Below, one piece after another: positions 1-5,814 of a stretch of 10,739 bases of DNA (position 1 is its first letter; each line of letters begins with the position of its first letter). The notes below the pieces were generated by a model that was not told where the DNA came from, made no database searches, and saw only the letters and a list, made by a program, of their open reading frames with translations. The translations under genes were made by a program, and so were the position numbers. Source of the DNA: Baffinella frigidus (lineage: Eukaryota > Cryptophyceae > Cryptomonadales > Baffinellaceae); contig MU646322.1 in the NCBI GenBank assembly GCA_026770585.1, positions 1 to 10,739 of the forward strand. The letters are read 5' to 3'.

Positions 1-44
1 GGTACTACTTTCGGGACGTGACAGCAGTACAAGGACACCCTTGG

Positions 45-123
45 AACGGGTCCGTTTTTGGAGCCATTGGCCCCTTCCCATTCACGAGACCCCCCCGGAA
101 ACGAGTCTGTTTTTGGAGCCATT
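45..123. repeat. 24-bp direct repeat, 55-bp period
   Basis: Positions 45-68 and 100-123 are the same 24-mer with two mismatches, both ending TTTTTGGAGCCATT. The shared 3' half occurs a third time at about 2195-2208, inside the foldback element at 2105-2243. The duplicated word is therefore probably a fragment of a dispersed family, not a local slippage product. Nothing suggests it is coding. Confidence 0.7.
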
Positions 124-156
124 CAACGTTTTGGTACCCTTACCATCCCCCTGGAC

Positions 157-237
157 TGTCTTAGCCCAGCGGATTAGGGAGCCGGCCGAGAACGTGCAAG
201 TCGTTTAAGGTCGACGGTTCGAATCCCGTCCCGGACA
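157..237 (+). pseudogene. degenerate tRNA-like sequence
   Basis: The stretch contains GGTTCGAATCCCG, a match to the internal B box and T loop (TTCGAAT) of eukaryotic tRNA genes. Seventy bases upstream is TTAGCCCAGCGGATTAGGG, which resembles the A box and D arm, with A14, G-G and A21 in plausible places. The ends can pair as an acceptor stem (TGTCT with GGACA, one G-U pair), giving an 81-nt span like a class II tRNA with a long variable arm. Against function: the T stem is one G short of the canonical pairing, the last two acceptor pairs fail, and no convincing anticodon stem with U33 can be drawn. It is probably a tRNA pseudogene or a tRNA-derived SINE head; a divergent real tRNA is less likely. 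Confidence 0.35.
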
Positions 238-466
238 TTCCTTTTCTCTTGTCCTGGATATGTGTGCTTCCTTTTTTGTGCTCATCTCCGAGTGACTTTT
301 TTTTGATGCCGATCGAATCTGGACAAATCCTTTTCAGGATCCGTAGTTAAGGTGTTGGGACCGACGAAACTGCATCAAAGTTCAACTTTCCTGGTCAAAC
401 TTTTTTTTTACGGGACTTGGTGGAATCGTGATTTCGGGACATTGCGCGGAATTACGTCGAAATCAC
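238..466. other. unassigned spacer
   Basis: This is mixed-composition DNA with short T runs (298-304, 401-408) and no open frame of note. The words CGGGAC (414-419, 435-440) recall the CGGGA of the satellite spacers downstream, so the right part may be eroded satellite. I see no promoter, RNA gene or other repeat here. Confidence 0.5.
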
Positions 467-570
467 AAACTGGTCAAATTGGTCAAATATCAAACTGGTC
501 AAATATCAAAGTGGTCACATTTTGAAACTGGTCAAATTCTGAAACTGGTCAAAAGTCAAATTGGTCAAAT

Positions 571-1148
571 CAACTTAGCGGTTTTTCGGGAATTTCGAGT
601 TTGACCTTTAGGTCCTTTAGGTTTTAATTTCGCCCAACATATGCCAACGACACGCCCTTCCGTAGAAACCAGAATGGCAGACTGGTCAAACTGGTCAAAT
701 GGTCAAACTGGTCAAACTGGTCCAATGCAAAAATGGTCAAATTTTGAAACTAGTCAAAATTTGAAACTGGTCAAATCTCAAAAGTGGTCAAATTCACATA
801 TGTGGCACATATTTGTTTTTCCGGGACTAAGTGGTCAAACTGGTGAAACTGGTCAAATCTGAGACGGGCAAAAGTCAAAGTGGTCAAATGTCAAAGTGGT
901 CAAAACTTGAAACTGGTCAAATGTCAAAGTGGTCAAACGTCAAAGTGGTCAAATCCACTTAGCGCCTATTCGGGAATTAGCGAGTTTGACCAGAATGGTC
1001 AAACTGGTCAAATGGTCAAACTGGTCAAATTGGTCAAATGTCAAACTGGTCAAATTCTGAAACTGGTCAAAAGTTGAAACTGGTCAAAAGTCAAAGTGGT
1101 CAAATCCACTTAGCGCTTATTCGGGACTGAGCGAGGTTTCCCAGAATT
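571..1148. repeat. higher-order spacer of the satellite, three copies
   Basis: Three related spacers interrupt the TGGTCAAA words: 571-606 (continuing at 668 after an insertion), 955-998 and 1106-1148. Each begins with CCACTTAGCG or CAACTTAGCG, passes through a TTCGGGA core, and ends in a GAGTTTGACCAGAATGG-like border. Copies two and three start 151 bp apart, which gives the higher-order period. Copy three differs at the right border (GAGGTTTCCCAGAAT). A fainter trace (CCGGGACTAAG) lies near 820. Confidence 0.8.
607..667 (-). mobile_element. family S dispersed repeat, insertion in satellite
   Basis: This 61-bp copy runs from TTTAGGTCCTTTAGG through CGCCCAACATATGCC to CGTAGAA. It lies inside a satellite spacer and is flanked by ACC on both sides (604-606 and 668-670). 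The uninterrupted sister spacer at 955-998 reads TTTGACCAGAATGG, exactly what remains after removing the element and one ACC. Copies elsewhere start at the same left edge but stop at different right edges. Read on the minus strand this means a constant 3' end with a CCTAAAGGA-type tail and variable 5' truncation, the usual look of SINE/LINE insertions. That class assignment is inference. Confidence 0.75.
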
Positions 1149-1199
1149 ACAAAGTGGTCAAATTCTGAAACTGGTCAAATTCCAAACTGGTCAAATTTG

Positions 1200-1589
1200 T
1201 AGCGGTCACGTCCAAGTCGAAACAGCTGGTTCCTTAAAATTTTGACCCGGTTTCCCCTGTCCACCTGGCGTACAGCGGTCGTCGAGTCGTGTTTAACAAT
1301 TTAGTAAACCTTGTTTTCCCCCCGTTTTGACTTGGTTTTCCCTGCCTGGCACCGGGTCAACACCTCCCCAGAACACGGCGGTTGGCCCAAGGGTCTTCCT
1401 CTTGGTTGACCGGTTGGCTCTGTCATGTATCATAACCTCGCCCCCCCCCCGGTTGTTGCAAGGGTCTGCTGATATTTCCTCTTGGTTGTTGCCCTCATCC
1501 CTCGAAATCCCATTGAACTCCACCTTTTTCGATTTTTTTAATCAAAAAATGGCGCCGCGCAACCGCGCGAAGCTTCGTGCGAGCCTCGC
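1200..1589. other. unassigned region with diverged direct repeats
   Basis: No gene is recognised. The segment TTTTGACCCGGTTTCCCCTG at about 1238 recurs in altered form at 1324-1343. A second pair links 1291-1331 (GTGTTTAACAATTTAGTAAACC, then a C-rich run and a TTTTGAC) with 2034-2087 (GTGTTTGTCAACTTACTAAACC, then a C-rich run). CTTCCTCTTGGTTG-like words recur at 1396 and 1480. There is a 10-base C tract at 1441. Open frames on both strands overlap one another and show no family features. Confidence 0.5.
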
Positions 1590-1816
1590 TACAGGGGTAC
1601 GAACCTTCATACCTCGCTCATCCCTTAAGTGGCGGACGGGCGAATATTCGCCCTAACTCGCCCGTAGGCAGGTCATAGGACCCTACGGTAGGGCGTATGA
1701 ACCTACTCGCCACTTAAGGGGTATCATGTAAGAAACCGCCTCCTCCTATGACCCTACAGTAGGGCCCTAGGGGGGTCCTAGGGGGGGGGCGTTTTCTTAT
1801 GAGCGAGGTACCCCTG
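1590..1816. mobile_element. family P1 palindromic element, copy C (interrupted)
   Basis: The left terminus TACAGGGGTAC...ACCTCGCTCAT lies at 1590-1621 and the right terminus, CTTATGAGCGAGGTACCCCTG, at 1796-1816. The left arm resumes at 1730 (AAGAAACCGCC) after an inserted P2 element. Intact copies A and B at 2272-2495 show the uninterrupted arm CGCTCATAAGAAACC. The interior holds CCCTACAGTAGGG and long G runs. No coding capacity is visible; the size and long arms fit a MITE or foldback element mobilised in trans. The 1714-2010 minus-strand frame across it is an accident of the arm sequence. Confidence 0.75.
1622..1720. mobile_element. family P2 palindromic element, copy 1
   Basis: Perfect 13-bp terminal arms, CCCTTAAGTGGCG (1622-1634) and CGCCACTTAAGGG (1708-1720), enclose two further palindromes. 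These are a perfect 16-mer GGGCGAATATTCGCCC (1638-1653) and CCCTACGGTAGGG (1681-1693). The element is inserted in the left arm of a P1 element. TCAT precedes it (1618-1621) and recurs just after it (1724-1727), a possible 4-bp target duplication. A 106-bp relative lies at 10078-10183. Confidence 0.8.
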
Positions 1817-1870
1817 CACGAGCTCCTTCGTACCCCCCCCCGGGCGTGGTTGCGGGCTGCCTGCGCCCTC

Positions 1871-1931
1871 TGTGAGCCTTGGTCGGACAGGTGATGAGCC
1901 TCAATGGTTGACTTATGAAGGTAAGTTCTCT
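1871..1931 (+). repeat. 61-bp dispersed repeat, copy 1
   Basis: This segment matches 3349-3409 at 58 of 61 positions (TGTGAGCC... through GGTCGGACAGGTGATGAGCC to GTAAGTTCTCT). The two copies sit in unrelated surroundings, so the segment has moved or been copied as a unit. It ends in ATGAAGGTAAGT, which matches the eukaryotic 5' splice-site consensus AAG|GTAAGT. It may therefore be an exon-intron border fragment, but no exon is visible upstream. Confidence 0.8.
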
Positions 1932-2104
1932 CTCGCTTGTGTGTCGGGCCTTGGCCGGCGCGGCCTCTCCCCTCCCAAGCGGGGTCACACCCTCTGGTCT
2001 CGTCCACCATCTCTCCCCCTAGCGTGAAGCGGCCGTGTTTGTCAACTTACTAAACCTCGCTAAAGGACGCTTCCCCCCTGTTGGACTCGTGCGTGTCAAC
2101 CTCA

Positions 2105-2243
2105 CCACCAACCCTCACAACTTCTGCAAATCGAAAAAGTCAGACACACCAAATCCCCCTTGGAGGCCGTCGGAATCCGACGGCCTTCAAGGGGATTTTT
2201 GGAGCCATTTTTCCCGATTTGCCCAGACTGTGAGGGTTGGTGG
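2105..2243. mobile_element. 139-bp foldback element
   Basis: Outer arms are perfect over 15 bp: CCACCAACCCTCACA (2105-2119) with its complement at 2229-2243. Next come GCAAATCG (2126-2133) and CGATTTGC (2215-2222), also perfect. The centre is a long hairpin: AAATCCCCCTT and GGCCGTCGGA (2151-2174) fold against 2175-2196 with one bulge, one mismatch and almost no loop. Alignment of the two halves extends over nearly the whole element. The right half contains the TTTTTGGAGCCATT word seen at 45-123. The 2035-2358 plus-strand frame crosses this and the next element and is not a gene. Confidence 0.8.
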
Positions 2244-2271
2244 CAGCCTTTCCCCCGTTTCCCTACAGGGG

Positions 2272-2393
2272 TACAGGGGTACCTCGCTCATAAGAAACCG
2301 CCCCCCCCCCCTAGGACCACCACATGACCCTAGGCATGGTCCTACTGTAGAGTCCTAGGGGGGGCGGTTTCTTATGAGCGAGGTACCCCTGTA
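2272..2393. mobile_element. family P1 palindromic element, copy A
   Basis: This is the best-preserved P1 copy. The left arm TACAGGGGTACCTCGCTCAT continues through AAGAAACCG into an 11-base C run (2301-2311) and CTAGGA. The right arm, ending at 2393, is its perfect complement except that the opposing G run is shorter. Stems exceed 35 bp around a ~40-bp interior containing a TAGGCATGGTCCTACTGTAG segment. The left edge is preceded by a tandem ACAGGGGT octamer. Confidence 0.85.
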
Positions 2394-2495
2394 CCTCGCT
2401 CATAAGAAACCGCACCTCCCTAGGACCCTACAGTAGGCCCTAAGAGCTCGTATGGTGGTCCTAGGGGGGGGGGGCGGTTTCTTATGAGCGAGGTA
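2392..2495. mobile_element. family P1 palindromic element, copy B
   Basis: The left arm TACCTCGCTCATAAGAAACC (2392-2411) extends to a 22-bp perfect match with 2474-2495. The first bases coincide with the last bases of copy A, so the two elements are fused end to end and share the junction. The interior holds GGACCCTACAGTAGG and GGTGGTCCTAGG with an 11-base G run. It is 104 bp within the arms. Confidence 0.85.
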
Positions 2496-2880
2496 CACCT
2501 GTACATGTAGGGTCCTAGGCCTTGGTGCTAAGGTTTGCCCCGCAGTTCAACCACGAAATCGAAAACCATGGTCCAACAGTTCAAGGTTCTCTGATTTCTA
2601 CAGCGATTCCAGGCAGGGGAGGGGGGGTGGCGGAGTCCTCCCGAAAGGCCTGTTTAGGTTTTAATTTCGCCCAACATATGCCAACGTTCAGGATCCACCA
2701 AAGGGGCCTCGCTCCAGCTCCCCACCACCTGGCGAGGAAAGCGGCCGACGGCAACCCTGACCAACCTGCGACCGAAGATGGGCATTTGAGCCATTGTTTG
2801 CTCAGCGGCTGATATCGCTCCTACGAGCCTCGTACGAAGCTTCGTAGAGCCCTCGGTCGGATAGCGAGGGGGTGGCATCC
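2496..2880. other. mostly unassigned; family S fragment and palindrome
   Basis: The frames 2522-2812 (+) and 2654-2878 (-) overlap and show no family features. A shortened family S copy (GTTTAGGTTTTAATTTCGCC to CCAACG) lies at 2652-2686 and lacks the GGTCCTTTA end. A perfect 14-bp palindrome TACGAAGCTTCGTA lies at 2833-2846, beside GCCTCG words that resemble the GAGCCTCGCT next to the P1 copy at 1590. The rest is unrecognised. Confidence 0.5.
2652..2686 (-). mobile_element. family S dispersed repeat, short copy
   Basis: A 35-bp match to the family S core: TTTAGGTTTTAATTTCG followed by CCCAACATATGCCAACG. The match ends abruptly, where other copies continue ACACGCCCTTCCG. On the minus strand this is a 5'-truncated copy lacking the repeated CCTAAAGGA tail. 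Confidence 0.65.
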
Positions 2881-3060
2881 TACAAAGTTCGTAAACAGAC
2901 GTGGGGGGGGGGATAATTTAACGATTTATGACAAGCAAAACTTGGAGTGCAAGTCCACGAAGCGGTGCTGTTGAGTGTGGCCAAAAGGCTCGAGAAAATT
3001 GGAGAATCATCCATCGTAACCATCTGTTATGATCTAGAGAAATGAAAACACTACAGCTGC
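2881..3060. other. unassigned spacer
   Basis: This is AT-richer sequence without repeats I can match elsewhere in the window. It has a 9-base G run at 2904 and no meaningful open frame. It may be a remnant of unique DNA at the edge of the heptamer arrays. Confidence 0.4.
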
Positions 3061-3348
3061 ACTAGGGGTTCGGGTTGGTTTAGGATTGAGGGTTGAGGGT
3101 TGAGGGTTGAGGGTTGGAGGTTTAGGGCTTGGGGTTGAGGGTTTCGGGTTTAGGGGTTGGGTTTTGGGGTTTACAGTTTAGGTTGTAAGGTTTAGTGTGT
3201 AGGGTTTCGGGTTAAGGGTTTAGGATTCAGGGTTTAGGTTGTAGGGTTGAGGGTGTTGGGTTTAGAATTTTAGATTGAGGGTTTAGGGTTTAGGGATAGG
3301 GTGTAGGGTTAAGGGTGAAGGGTTTAGGGTTTAGGGTTCAGGGTTTGT
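3061..3348 (+). repeat. degenerate G-rich heptamer array (TTTAGGG-like)
   Basis: Seven-base periodic sequence on the + strand. It opens with a homogeneous GGGTTGA stretch (about 3084-3113) and drifts through GGGTTTA, GGGTGTA and GGGTTCA variants. TTTAGGG is the telomere repeat of land plants and many algae. The variation and the flanking non-telomeric DNA indicate interstitial or subtelomeric material, not a chromosome end. Confidence 0.85.
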
Positions 3349-3409
3349 TGTGAGCCTCGGTCGGACAGGTGATGAGCCTCAATGGTTTACTAATGAAGGT
3401 AAGTTCTCT
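3349..3409 (+). repeat. 61-bp dispersed repeat, copy 2
   Basis: This second copy of the 1871-1931 segment interrupts the heptamer array. It has GGGTTTGT before it and perfect TTTGGGG units right after it. The three differences from copy 1 are substitutions; there are no gaps. The splice-donor-like AAGGTAAGT is kept. A long frame starting here (3350-3556) is only repeat translation. Confidence 0.8.
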
Positions 3410-3486
3410 GGTTTGGGGTTTGGGGTTTGGGGTTTGGGGTTTGGGGTTTGGGGTTTGGGGTTTGGGGTTTGGGGTTTGGGGTTTGG
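3410..3486 (+). repeat. perfect (TTTGGGG)10 tract
   Basis: Ten complete, identical TTTGGGG heptamers run from 3412, followed by TTTGG. The unit is a one-base variant of TTTAGGG. With ten GGGG runs three bases apart the + strand has strong potential for G-quadruplex folding, as is known for such telomere-like tracts. Its perfection stands out from the degenerate array on both sides and suggests recent expansion. Confidence 0.95.
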
Positions 3487-4020
3487 ATTTTGGGATTTGG
3501 AGTTTATGGTTTATGATTTAGGGTTCAGGGTGTACGGTTTATATTTTATGGTCTAGGCTTTAGGCGTTAGGCTGCAGTCTTTAGGGTTTGGGATTTAGGG
3601 TTTTGGTTCCAGGGTTTCTTTCAGGGTTGAGGTTTTAAGATTTCTCTAGGGTTGAGCTTTTCAGAGTTTCCTAAATTTATTCTCCCAGAATAGACGCTAA
3701 TCTGACTGTCTTCTATCTGTCTGGGATTTAGAGTTTGAGTTTTATGGTTTATGGTTTATGGTTTATGGTTCATGGTTTATGGTTTATGGTTTATGGTTTA
3801 TGGTTTATAGTTTTAGGTTTACATGTAGGGTTTATGGTTTGGGTTTTAGGGTTTATGGTTTAGGGTTCAGAGGGTTCGAGGTGCAGGCTGCAGGGGGCAA
3901 GGTTGAGGGTTTCGGGTTTAGTTTTTATGGTTTGAGGTTTAAGGCTTGGGATTTAGGGTTCAGGTTCTATGATTTAGGATTTGGGGTTTGGGGTTCAGGG
4001 TTTAGGGTGTACATGGGGTA
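3487..4020 (+). repeat. degenerate heptamer array with TTTATGG block
   Basis: The array continues with drifted heptamers. A second locally homogeneous block of TTTATGG lies at about 3740-3808, with one TTCATGG variant. The stretch 3610-3720 is weaker and nearly free of repeats. The frame 3758-4114 consists of YGLGF-type repeat translation and is not a gene. Confidence 0.8.
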
Positions 4021-4214
4021 TCTGGGCTTTGTAAAAATGCGGGGGCTCCGACATCGATCGGTTTCTGTACTCTTCAATGGTCCTCAAGAAAATAAGTACC
4101 AGAGGGTTGACTAAACGCAAGATTTAGTCAATCCTCTGATACTGAATTAAGAAAACGGTGGGGCCAAATCTGGTCCGTGTTCGTAAATTCTTGCTTTTCA
4201 TAGCCCACGTACCA
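4021..4214. other. non-repetitive island with 20-bp hairpin
   Basis: This island of ordinary sequence breaks the heptamer array. It contains a strong hairpin: 4096-4115 (GTACCAGAGGGTTGACTAAA) pairs with 4123-4142 at 18 of 20 positions around a 7-base loop. It could be a small foldback insertion or a structured RNA; no flanking duplication is evident and there is no T run suggesting a terminator. Confidence 0.6.
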
Positions 4215-4785
4215 CTGTAGGTTGTAGGACGTAGGGTGTAGGGTGTAGGATGTAGGTTGCAGAGTGTAAGGTTCAGGGTTCAGGGTAGAGGGTTTGGGGT
4301 TTAGGGGTCAGCGTTTGGGTTTTAGGATTTAGGGTTCAGGGTTTAGGGTTCAGGGTTCAGACGTTAAGGTGCAGGGTTTAAGGTTTAGGTCAAGGGTGTA
4401 CGATTTAGGGTTTAGAGCTTACGGTTGACGGTTTATGGTTCAGGTTTAAGTTTTATGTTTTAGGTTTCGGGTTTGGTTTAGGTTTAAGTTTTATGTTTTA
4501 GGTTTCGGGTTTCAGGTTTTCGGTTTTCGGTTTTAGGTTTTGAGCTTTAGGTTTAAGGGTTTAGGGTGTAGGGTTTAGGGTCCAGTGTTTAAGGTTTACA
4601 GCTTAGAGTCTAGTGTTCAAGGTTTGGATTTAGGATTTAGTGTTGAGTGTTGAGCGTTGAGTGTTGAGTGTTGAGTGTTCAAGGTTTAGGGTTTAGGGTT
4701 TAGGGTTTAGGGTTTTGGGTTTGGGGTTTCGGTTGTAGGGTTTGCTTTATTGAAGAGCGTTAGGGTTTAGGGTTGGCTTTCTTGA
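4215..4785 (+). repeat. degenerate G-rich heptamer array, right part
   Basis: Heptamer-periodic DNA with several local variants: GGGTGTA (4229-4250), GTGTTGA (4641-4679) and four exact TTTAGGG units (4685-4712). A 40-bp segment (GGTTTAAGTTTTATG... GGTTTCGGGTTT) is duplicated in tandem around 4443-4511. The array ends with a TTAGGGTTTAGGGTTGGC border near 4775. Confidence 0.85.
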
Positions 4786-4865
4786 AGAGTGGAACAAAAA
4801 AACGACGATACCTTTCGCCGGAGATGGATGTGCCGTAGGCGTTATGGATCAACTTATTTCTCAGC

Positions 4866-5150
4866 TTTAGGTCCTTTAGGTTCTTCGAGCTCCCACCGTA
4901 GGCGGACACCGGAACTGGTTCTGCAGAAGAGCCATGCTTCCTTTTGCCCTTTCGGATCACATTCAGGCCCTCCGGTGCAGAGGATCGCGGCAGAAACCGG
5001 CTACAGGGCATCCTCATCGCATGTACTTTAGGTCCTTTAGGTTTTAAATGCTCCCAACATATGCCAACGACACGCCCTTCCGTAGAAAGGACTGCAGAGA
5101 AAGCATTTTTGCTTTCGGATCGCGTTTAGCTCTCCAGTGCAGAGGCTCGT
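4866..5150 (-). mobile_element. family S, two copies in tandem
   Basis: Two family S copies lie head to tail, starting at 4866 (TTTAGGTCCTTTAGG) and 5027. The second is typical: CCCAACATATGCC, CGCCCTTCCGTAGAAAGG, CTGCAG, GCTTTCGGATCGCG and CCAGTGCAGAGG. The first is strongly diverged in its centre but keeps the same landmarks in order: CTGCAGAAGAG, TTTCGGATCAC and CCGGTGCAGAGGATCG. These sit 161-171 bp from their partners. The open frames here (4760-5017 minus, 4789-5031 plus, 4944-5129 plus) overlap each other and follow the repeat, so none is called. Confidence 0.7.
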
Positions 5151-5296
5151 GACTATTTGTACTATTTGATGGTCAAATGACCAAATCGGAGGAATCGGGA
5201 GGATAGCAACAGGCCAGAGGGTCTGGGGCTTGTTTTTTTTGGTTGGAGCGCAGGGGCGACATCGGGTGGCTCGTCGACCGCCAACCTCTGACGTGC
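5151..5296. other. unassigned spacer
   Basis: It contains TGGTCAAATGACCA (5170-5183), an inverted pair of the satellite word, an 8-base T run, and nothing else I can match. The short minus-strand frame 5162-5347 runs into a family S copy and is not called. Confidence 0.4.
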
Positions 5297-5346
5297 TAAG
5301 GTCCTTGAGGTTTTAATTTCGCCCAACATAGCCCAACGACACGCCA
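5297..5346 (-). mobile_element. family S dispersed repeat, short copy
   Basis: The copy starts TAAGGTCCTTGAGG and runs through TTTTAATTTCGCCCAACATA to CAACGACACGCC, then stops. It differs from the consensus at GGTCCTTGA and CATAGCCC. A fuller copy begins seven bases further on. Confidence 0.7.
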
Positions 5347-5352
5347 AGCATC

Positions 5353-5430
5353 GGGTCCTTTAGGTCCTTTAGGTTTTGATTTCGCCCAACATATGCCAAC
5401 GACACGCCCTTCCGTAGAAAGGACTGCAGA
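5353..5430 (-). mobile_element. family S dispersed repeat
   Basis: The left edge carries two tandem GGTCCTTTA 9-mers, followed by GGTTTTGATTTCGCC, the CAACATATGCCAACG core, CCCTTCCGTAGAAAGG and CTGCAGA. It then changes directly into the 138-bp tandem repeat. Variable 9-mer copy number at this edge is consistent with the microsatellite-like 3' tail of a retroposed element read on the minus strand. Confidence 0.75.
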
Positions 5431-5688
5431 CACTTATTGACACTTATTGACTTTATTCGAAAGTGAGAATGCACGGTGCAAGAATTGAGGCGAGGTTAGG
5501 AAAACGTCTGGGTTCTGCACCAGATTTTTCCTGCCCAAGAAACTGCCACTTGACACTTATTGTACCCACACTTATTGACACTTATTGACTTTATTCGAAA
5601 GTGAGAATGCACGGTGCAAGAATTGAGGCGAGGTTAGGAAAACATCTGGGGTCTTCACCAGATTTTTCCTACCCAAGAAATTGCCACT
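5431..5688. repeat. 138-bp tandem duplication
   Basis: 5431-5568 is repeated at 5569-5688, with every landmark shifted by exactly 138 bases. The second copy stops after 120 bases and differs at five positions over that stretch. Each unit begins with two tandem CACTTATTGA 10-mers, and a third trace (TGACACTTATTG) sits at the junction. The high identity implies a recent duplication. No open frame is preserved across both units. Confidence 0.95.
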
Positions 5689-5814
5689 ACCCATAAGGAA
5701 AAACCACGAAGGAGCTCCCCGCACAAGCCCGGCGAACCGGACAGCGTGTCACTCCCCAATGGCTCCCCGCAGAGCACCCCGTTGCGTGGGGGCCTCTGCC
5801 TATTCCATACACAG
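5689..5814. other. unassigned spacer between repeats
   Basis: GC-rich sequence separating the tandem duplication from a family S copy. It holds TCCCCGCA-type words at 5716 and 5764, and the overlapping frames 5655-5894 (-) and 5746-5967 (+). Neither frame has recognisable features. Confidence 0.4.

Larger units (their letters stand above)
467..1199. repeat. TGGTCAAA minisatellite array
   Basis: I count 32 exact TGGTCAAA words, all in the same orientation, within about 730 bp. They are joined in two ways: directly as a 9-mer (CTGGTCAAA) or through a 7-9-bp linker such as TATCAAA, TTCTGAAA or GTCAAAG. The array is superimposed on a longer unit marked by a ~40-bp spacer (see the 571-1148 entry). 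Reading frames across it (641-862 and 880-1077) are open only because the repeat lacks stop words, so they are not genes. On the opposite strand each word reads TTTGACCA, which contains the TTGACC core bound by WRKY factors in plants. That binding here is speculation. Confidence 0.95.

Noticed and set aside
641-1077. KLVK/QTGQ repeat peptides (641-862, 880-1077)
   Set aside because: They are generated by the TGGTCAAA satellite, and the first starts inside the family S insertion.
467-1199. CRISPR-like array
   Set aside because: The repeated word is only 8 bp, the linkers are short, variable and related to one another, and there are no cas genes or unique spacers. It is a eukaryotic-type minisatellite.
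2195-2212. Dinoflagellate spliced-leader-like sequence (GGAGCCATTTTT)
   Set aside because: Only part of the leader resembles it, the order of bases differs, and the word is part of a foldback arm that also recurs at 45-123.
1714-2358. Proteins sharing the peptide RGTSLIR (1714-2010 minus, 2035-2358 plus)
   Set aside because: The shared peptide is the translation of the P1 arms (ACCTCGCTCATAAG and complement), so it reflects repeat copies, not homologous genes.
3350-4114. Glycine-phenylalanine-leucine repeat proteins (3350-3556, 3758-4114)
   Set aside because: They are translations of TTTGGGG, TTTATGG and related heptamers. Seven-base units read identically in all three frames, so openness is not evidence of coding.
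4760-5129. Overlapping frames 4760-5017 (-), 4789-5031 (+) and 4944-5129 (+)
   Set aside because: They cover the two tandem family S copies, and their shared peptide (CSQHMPTTR type) also appears in other S copies, so it comes from the repeat.
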